Assembly: GCA_963931865.1 (NCBI GenBank)
Contig: OZ007508.1
Location: 2,604,081-2,668,080, forward strand
DNA: 64,000 nt
Origin: Axinella damicornis
Taxonomy: Eukaryota; Porifera; Demospongiae; Axinellida; Axinellidae
Direction: 5' to 3'
Shown here in pieces: positions 57,248-64,000 of this stretch. The notes beneath the pieces are model-generated. The model searched no databases. It saw nothing but the letters and a program-made list of their open reading frames with translations, and was not told the origin of the DNA. A program made the translations under genes and the position numbers. The first letter of the stretch is position 1. The number at the start of each line of letters is the position of its first letter.

Positions 57248-60200
57248 ATGGCTAGCGGTGGACCCAGTGGTCTGTCGCATGTCCAAATCCTAACCTCCTC
57301 GGAATACACGCTGAGGAGATGCTTGGATCTGCAGAAGATCGTCCCGGCCCTTCTGAAGCAGAAATCCTTACCCAAGCGTTTCCGCCTTGCAGCTAAACTG
57401 GCTGAAAAGAGGGGGCAATTAGGAATTCTCCTGGGAGCCGTTAAGGACCTCGACCTCGACGGATTCGCCCTGTTTTTGGAAGCTTTGGATTCTTTACAGG
57501 ATGAGAAACACAACGAAGCGCTGTCTGTCCTCAGCACAGAGATAGGTTTCATGTCCCTGCCACAAGAAGCCCAATCTACAAAGGTTATCGAAAGAATCAT
57601 GAAAGCCCACTACCATGAAACTGTGACCAGGGATGAGCCAGAAGTGGTACCTCCGTCTCAAAGCACTCCTCCTGTAGACGAACAGCCCACCCCAGAGCTA
57701 CATGTTGCGGTAGCCCCCATCTCTCTTTCTCCATCCCTCCCTCCACCACCAAATCTGACTCTGGGTAATGTGGAGTCACAAACCTTCACGAAAGCAGGAG
57801 GCACGTTTTATTCTCCTATGCACGGAGTGAAGGTACATATTCCTCAGGAATCTCTGCCGCCCACTGTCGAACCATTTGAGCTCAAAATGATGGCATCTCT
57901 GAGAGGGCCTTATAAGTTCCCTCAAGGTTGCGAATTGTGTACTGCAGTTATTCACCTAAAATGCGAACCCCCTATAGGTGAGTTTTGTGATTGGGTAACC
58001 GTGGAGATTCCCCACTGTGTCACCGAGGCCGAAATTGAAGGTGATCTGGACCACCTTTGCATCATATCAGCAAGAGATGAACTGACTTCTGGAGTTTATG
58101 AATTCCATGAAGACCCCGAGATGGAGGTGGACTTTTCAGACACGTACAAAGTTGTCTTCAAAACAAAGCACTTTAGCAAATCGGCTGGTGTACGCGTACG
58201 GGGACAGCGCAAGGGTCGAAAGCGAACACAAGATTTGGCGCATGGAGAACAGAAGCCTAAACCACAGCACCAAATGATACTGCGTGAGAGAAAGCAGAGG
58301 AGCTTGGATTCTAATCACAAGTCAGAGCTAGAGGAAACATCCGTCAAGATGCGCTCCATGTCACTTCCAAGTTCCGCAACCTCTCGTTCTGATCCACCTC
58401 AGGGTACTGCCAGCGCTACCCTATTAGGCAATGAGTACTCCGTTGCAATGTGCACACCCTACGACAGAAGCCAACCTCAGTGGAATGCTGTCTTCCTTGC
58501 TTCCTACTCTCTCCCAACCGGACGGATGGTAAGTCCATACACTTTCTAAAAGCTATACCACAACTGTTGCTCACCTCCATGTACTGTAAAACTTTAATTT
58601 TAAACAGGCGATATCAGGAGCAGACTTGGCAAGCTTTGTGGCCTTTGCTAAATGCTTGGCATCCCCTTCAAAATGTCAGCATGGTGCATGGAATTCAAAT
58701 TTCAAGGCCCTCTATGTCTTCTTGGATCCTGTTGCACAACAGATGTTCATGCTGTCTCTGCATAAGACTTATGCATTCCTTGCATATGAATTGAGAATAA
58801 TTTATTATAGTGTCCAAAAAAAATCGATCGCTGATACTTTAGCAGATGCTACATCACCCTACTTACTCTTTAGGGAAGGTCCTGAGCGTGGACGAACTTG
58901 TATGGCCTGGTTATGCCACACTACATGTGGTTTTATAGCTTCAGTTTCAAGAACAAGTGGCCTTAGGATGAGTGTACAGTAATAATTCATACAGAATTAC
59001 ACTTTTAGCTGCACAAATGAATAACAAAATTAGTAGAAGAAAAATGGCATAATGACAGTTTTGTGCATAACTTTAAAACATAATTGGCAATAATGCATTG
59101 CTAATGCTACATGCTATTAGGCATGTCACCTGATTCACTACCCAAACTAATTTCCTGCTATTGACGTCCGCTGCTACAGCTGTTCCAGTTGTGCTTGATC
59201 ATGGTTATGATTGAGACCCTGTAATTCCGGGCACAAGTCAAATTTCAGGATCTTTTAAAACTCATAAAAAATTTCAGGATCTTTTAAAACTCATAAATTA
59301 ATAAGATGCCCATAGTAAATACCGTAGAGTATGTATCAAGCGCCCACCACGTATCAATCATCCACCATGTATCAATCGCCCACCCCCCTCTTCACGCGAA
59401 AGCTACTGCACAGGGTTCAAAAGCAATGTAGTAAGGCCCCACCCATCACAAAAGACTTGAACAGCATTTCTTAACCTTTGGGTAAGGTTGTGCATTCAAA
59501 AAGGCCGATTTACAGTGAAGTATGAACTACGGTATGCTTTCTCTGTCGAGCATTTCGGACTTAGCAAAGACACGCGATCAATTACGTGAAAAACGGACTT
59601 ATATATTCATAGCCGGTCATTGATATTCACAGCTTACCGCAGCGCTTGTTGTTTATATACAGTGCTGAATGGGTGGGCGGATACTACATGCCTAAGTAGT
59701 CTGAGTACGTATCTAGCACCCACCCCCCTGTTCAGCGGCCTTCTAATGTCCCCGAAACATGGGCACTTAATACGTACTGGTATAGCAGTAACAAAAGCTG
59801 GGGAGGAGCCTTGGATCAAGGCTAGCACAATGGTACTCCTCTGAAGAGCTATTGTTATTGGTCCACTGTTTTACCTCCAGGAGATAAACGAAGCTGCCGA
59901 GAGAATTCTGGGATCCAGGCCTAATGTCATAACAGTCCCATTTGTGTTTGATGATGCTGAGCAAGCCAGCAGATATGTGGAGTTTGCCCCTGAGTCATGG
60001 CAAAGTGACGGATGGAAGGTGGAATCCATCCAGCGCCCTGCCATGGTACCAAGGAGTATTGATGTGCCATTCTGAAGCATACTTTTGTAAAGCTTTCTGT
60101 TATGTTGTTATGTCATCACTCTCTTGCTTACTCTATGCATTTGTCTAGCGATAGGGTCACGCATGTCTCTTCGCCTGTTTTTTCTTCTTCCCAGATCACA

Positions 60201-61755
60201 GAGAGAGAGATGATCAGCCACTTCCGAGATAATATAGAGGCACTAAACGTCTGTCCGAGCAGTGTTCCCTACGATGTGGATGGCAGGAATATGACAGAGC
60301 CGTTGAGGCTTCGTATTCGTGTCAAAAATGTGACATGTATCAACAGAAGTATTTCCTTTCTGCTAACCTCTGGTCCTGCTCTGTTGCCTACAAGTAAGAG
60401 TCTTTGTATTGTAAGTGGTACAGCCACAGTGCTGATGGGCTAGAGCAACAGGTATAGGGCAGACTCACTTTCTGTAATCATGCTTCAGGTCTTACACAAT
60501 CTTGTGGATAGACTCTGATTGCATCAACCAGTTTGTACCATACTATACAGCTAGCCCCAGGCTGCTTCGTCAGTGGCTAGCTTACGTTTCACACACATGA
60601 CGTCGTATGTGATGGCACATATTGCCCACATTTGTTTGTGGGTTGAAATTCATCCAATTTGCTGAATTCTTAGCCAACAAAATGGTAGTGACCCTAATTA
60701 GGTGCTGTATGAAAAAGCAGGAGAGAGCGTGGAAGCAATGTATTTCTCCTACCAGGAGCATATAACATGATTGTGTACATTGTAGGGATTCGAGATTTAG
60801 TTTATTTCAGTCTGAGTTCCTAGCTGTGTTGTTTGTATGTGTGAACTGTTTGTGTCATCTTCTGTGGCCTGAGGTTGTACTCAGTCATTCAGATTCCAAT
60901 ATCAGTCATGTGCGTGCAATTGCCCCATGTACTGCATTTGCAGGCGCTCAAGCTCACCCCGTAATGTCATGCATTTGTCTAGTAAATTGTAGTAATGATA
61001 TCACTGATGATGGTTTCACTTCTTCACTGAATATAGTTGAACAGGGAAAACGTCCTCTTCACATCATCTCTGAACTCTACGATGAACAAAGTCACTTCTG
61101 GCAGGCATTAACCGGCAACCAAGACATTCCTCTCTGCATCGATGACAACAACATCGGAAAGTTTCTTGTGGAGATCAGCTTGCAGCTGCCCAATTGGCAG
61201 AACCTAGCCAAGGAACTTCAACTGGATCAGTCAGTCATAGACTGCTTGGCAGCCAATCACCAGCACTCTCCATGGCAGTTTGAGGCAGCCTACCAGATGC
61301 TACGAATGTGGCTCACACAAAAGCCACTGGCTGCGACCCTTGCCAATCTTCTTGCAGCCCTCAGGGCCCTAGGATATATCGTCAAGCTTGGCTCATGGCA
61401 GTTTAACTTTCAGATATTACAGCATATTCCATGCAGCAGCATAGAAACACGGGACGAATTTAGATTATTCGCTTGCAACCTTTCTTGGCGAATTGGAAGC
61501 CAGTGGAAGTTTGTAGCTCGCCAGCTAGGAGTTGCCGAGCATGATATCGATGTCATAACTGGAGACTACCGGGAAGATGTCATGGAACAGGCCCATCAAA
61601 TGCTTTTGAAGTGGAAGAGGACGAATGGCAGAGACGCTACATATGGTGCACTCATGGACGCAATACGCGCTGTGAATGAACATGCCAGCCACATATTTAA
61701 TGATGCCTGCCATTTCACTGTGAAGCACATTAGACAGTTGATGACTGTATATTAG
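57248..61755 (+). CDS. CARD-ZU5-UPA-Death-Death adaptor-like protein, 5 exons, 828 aa
   Basis: Exons: 57248-58528, 58608-58730 (donor GTTGCA, weak), 59881-60045, 60195-60393, 61037-61755; 2487 bases in frame. The start ACAAACATGG is a good eukaryotic context. Residues 10-97 look like a CARD (RFRLAAKLAEKRGQLGILL, helical, six-helix length). Residues 175-313 are a ZU5 domain (TKAGGTFYSPMHGVKVHIPQ, HFSKSAG). About 400-580 fit a UPA domain (YSVAMCTP, FLASYSLPTGR, APESWQSDGW). Residues 625-705 and 727-810 are two Death domains (LPNWQNLAKELQLDQSVIDC; QWKFVARQLGVAEHDIDVI). ZU5-UPA-Death is the module of PIDD1, UNC5 and UNC5CL. No transmembrane segment or LRR is present, so a cytosolic apoptosis/innate-immunity adaptor is inferred. 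Confidence 0.85.
60394..61036. other. Last intron of the CARD gene
   Basis: No repeat or exon recognised. The coding frame can be extended upstream of 61037 (from 60826), but the acceptor ATATAG at 61031-61036 restores the phase of exon 60195-60393. Confidence 0.6.
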
Positions 61756-62733
61756 TAGGTATGTGAACCAGTTCCCTGACACAAGCATAACTATGACAGC
61801 CAGCTGACCAGCATTTCAATTTTTCGCCCTTATTAAATTTTAGTGGTATTATAATCTTTCATCCTGATTCATGATGTTCATATGATGGTATAGCAGCAGT
61901 ATTATAGTTCACAATATTGGTGTCAAGTAAATACGTGTCCTCCTCCCACCCACCCACCCACTCATAATTGGTACTCCACTCACATGATTACTCCTCGACC
62001 TTTGGTCATCGATGCCATCCCCCAGCTACGTGTATTAGTGCTGGGCCAATTTAAAGTGTTGACATACGTACTCCTTGGCTTGTATATGGCTACATGTACT
62101 TATAGCAAGGGTTTGTATGAAAGTAGCATGTGAATTGCTGGGCAACTCAGGACCTACACAACATTTAATATGGATTCAAGGAATCCCAAATCCAGAATGC
62201 CGCAACTCCAATGCAGAAGGTTTACATGCAGGTCCTAGGCGGGGGGGGTGGGGTGGGGGGGGTGGGGGGGGGGGGGGGGGGGGGTGGGGGGGGGGGGGGG
62301 GGGGGGGGGGGTGGGTGGGTGATATCATTGGCATGTGCATGTTAACATTAAGATAGGAAACATGGGTAGAGCGATCTCCGAAACCAAGTTGATGGATAAA
62401 TGGGCAGCATCAAAGCGTACACAAGTTTCAGCAATACTTTGCATCAAACTGCTCCCTCTGCTTGAAAATGCCCTAAAACTCAATTTTAAGGCCCTCTACT
62501 AAACTGAAAATTTGGACCCTCTCCAAGGCCCCACCCACACTATGACCCCATCATCAAATCACACACAAAAACTACGCATGGATTTACCACCTGCTCTCCT
62601 CACTTGCAGGCTACAGCCCAAAACTCACTGCCGCCCTCAAAACAGAGGTTTGGCTACGTACCCTAGGCTTTCAAAAAAAAAATTCCACGCACACCAACTA
62701 AAACCGGCTCAAGCCAAGAGCACTCTTCAAAAC
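61756..62733. other. Gap downstream of the CARD gene
   Basis: 3' UTR and non-coding sequence with a G-rich tract (62239-62323). No gene seen. Confidence 0.6.
62239..62323 (+). repeat. G-rich homopolymer-like tract
   Basis: About 80 bases of G with scattered T; potential G-quadruplex former and an assembly-risk site. Confidence 0.95.
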
Positions 62734-63676
62734 GGGTCGGTCATGTAGAAGTTGGTGTAAAATGAGGTTTTTTAAGCCTAGAGTTACTCTAGGGGGAACT
62801 TTAAGTGAGCAAAGCCTAGAGTTACTCTAGGGGGTATTTTAAACTAGCACAACCTAGAGTTGCTCTAGGGGGAATTTTACACCAGTAAATTTAAAGAAAG
62901 TGTAAAAATGTACACATTTTACGTAATATGTGTACATTGATCCTGGGTGTCTTTGTACGGTATGCCCCTTTATAGTCCATTAATCTTGAAGTGGTTTAAA
63001 ATCGAGAGTAAAATGTGTACATAGATCAAGGATTACTTTCAGTGAGGATGCCCCTTCGTAACTATAATATAATGTTGAAGTGGTTTAAAATCGCCCCATA
63101 TAGAGAGTGATATATGTACATTGATCCTGGGTGGCTTTGTACGAGTATGCCCCTTTATAGTCTATTAATCTTAAAGTGGTTTAGAATCGCCCCATATAAA
63201 GAGTAAAATGTGTACATAAATGAAGGGTTACTTTCAGTGAGGATGCCCCTTCGTAACTAAATAATCTTGAAGTGGTTTAAAATCGCCCCATATAGAGAGT
63301 GATATGTGCACATTGATCCTGGGTGGCTTTGTACAAGTATGCCCCTTATAGTCCATTAATCTTGAAAATCGCCCCGCATATAAAGAGTAAAATGTGTACA
63401 TAAATCAAGGATTACTTTCAGTGAGGATGCCCCTTCGTAACTAAATAATCTTGAAGTGGTTTAAAATCGCCCCATATAAGTAGCAATATAGTTCATAATG
63501 CTGGGATTTTTACACTTTCTTTACTTGTACAAAATTCCCCCTAGAGTAACTCTAGGTTGTGCTGGTTTAAAATTCCCCCTAGAGTAACTCTAGACTTTGA
63601 TCACTTAAAGTTCCCCCTAGAGTAACTCTATATAGGCTTAAAACCTGATTTTAAACCAACTTCTGTAGGACCGGGC
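62734..63676. mobile_element. ~0.94-kb transposon with long inverted ends and internal tandem repeats
   Basis: Core ends AGAAGTTGGTGTAAAATGAGG (62747) and its inverse (to 63664), each arm about 160 bases. Each arm holds three copies of the 15-base palindrome CTAGAGTTACTCTAG or a close variant (62778, 62816, 62854; 63541, 63580, 63617). The interior repeats a ~190-base unit about three times (marker GTGAGGATGCCCCTTCGTAAC). No coding capacity. Confidence 0.88.
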
Positions 63677-63988
63677 CTGTAATGTCGAAAGGTCAACTCT
63701 CTAGAGTACCTTAGCCAGGGAGCTGTCGGATGCTGTTCACTTTCCAGGCTGTTCTTCGGCCACTTCAGCAGACCCACAAACATTCCTGCTCACTCCACCT
63801 AGCTATTCACACTCAGATAGCCCATCGCTACATTCAGTAAGCTAGAATAGCTCCTTACTTAAGAAAAAAATAAAAAAAAGTGTGTTGCAACAAATCTTCA
63901 AAGTACATCAGAGTGCCGATTTGAAACTTGAAAGGGCCGCTAGCAGCATCAAAGAGAGAAGCCCCCTTTGTTTATTCCGGTTGCCGCC
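63677..63988. other. Possible promoter of the next gene
   Basis: No repeat or exon seen between the transposon and the candidate start codon at 63989. Confidence 0.35.
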
Positions 63989-64000
63989 ATGGGAAAACGT
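63989..64000 (+). CDS. Candidate start of a gene continuing off the window
   Basis: GCCGCCATGG is an optimal Kozak context and the frame opens with MGKR. Only four codons are visible, so no function can be given. Confidence 0.3.

Noticed and set aside
58731..58980. Continuation of CARD gene exon 2 to 58976
   Set aside because: The frame stays open, but ends the protein before the UPA/Death exons; the next exons match the domain and phase, so a donor near 58731 was preferred, with reservation.

Overview
The window is nuclear DNA of an animal-grade eukaryote. Every multi-exon gene has GT-AG introns, there is no operon structure, and about half the sequence is introns packed with microsatellites, minisatellites and small palindromic DNA transposons. 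The gene set (lysosomal arylsulfatase A, INCENP, a CARD/ZU5/UPA/Death-domain adaptor, Ig-domain receptors, an intron-rich GH3 glycosidase) and the short intergenic gaps suggest an early-branching invertebrate. A marine demosponge is my best guess, but this is inference and not proven by the sequence.

Layout. 1-3410 (+): 3' part of an acyl-CoA dehydrogenase gene. 3905-14716 (+): a 21-exon secreted GH3 beta-xylosidase/beta-glucosidase-type gene, complete except for two single-base frame breaks. 14717-18477: gene-poor, with three tandem-repeat arrays. 18478-25179 (-): complete 14-exon arylsulfatase A homologue (516 aa) with all catalytic residues. 26420-36987 (-): 13-exon INCENP-like gene (1547 aa) with a long single alpha helix and a C-terminal IN-box. 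37239-40923 and 41767-46232 (-): a tandem pair of paralogous single-pass receptors with two Ig-like domains and divergent cytoplasmic tails. 47947-52433 (-): 5-exon Kelch protein of the KLHDC1/2 type. 53435-54997 (+): intronless gene with a bacterial-toxin-type deaminase signature. 57248-61755 (+): CARD-ZU5-UPA-Death-Death protein. 63989 onwards: possible start of another gene.

The right third (37-62 kb) looks like an innate-immunity neighbourhood: paired Ig receptors, a death-fold adaptor and a toxin-type deaminase. The Kelch/deaminase intergenic region and the region upstream of the CARD gene share a duplicated block. That block carries a decayed copy of Kelch exon 1 and a consensus NF-kappaB-type site in both places.

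Gene models were assembled by hand from splice sites. Reading frames close across all introns for arylsulfatase A, INCENP, both Ig receptors, Kelch and the CARD gene (one donor there is weak). Most long open frames in the microsatellites are repeat artefacts and are left out.
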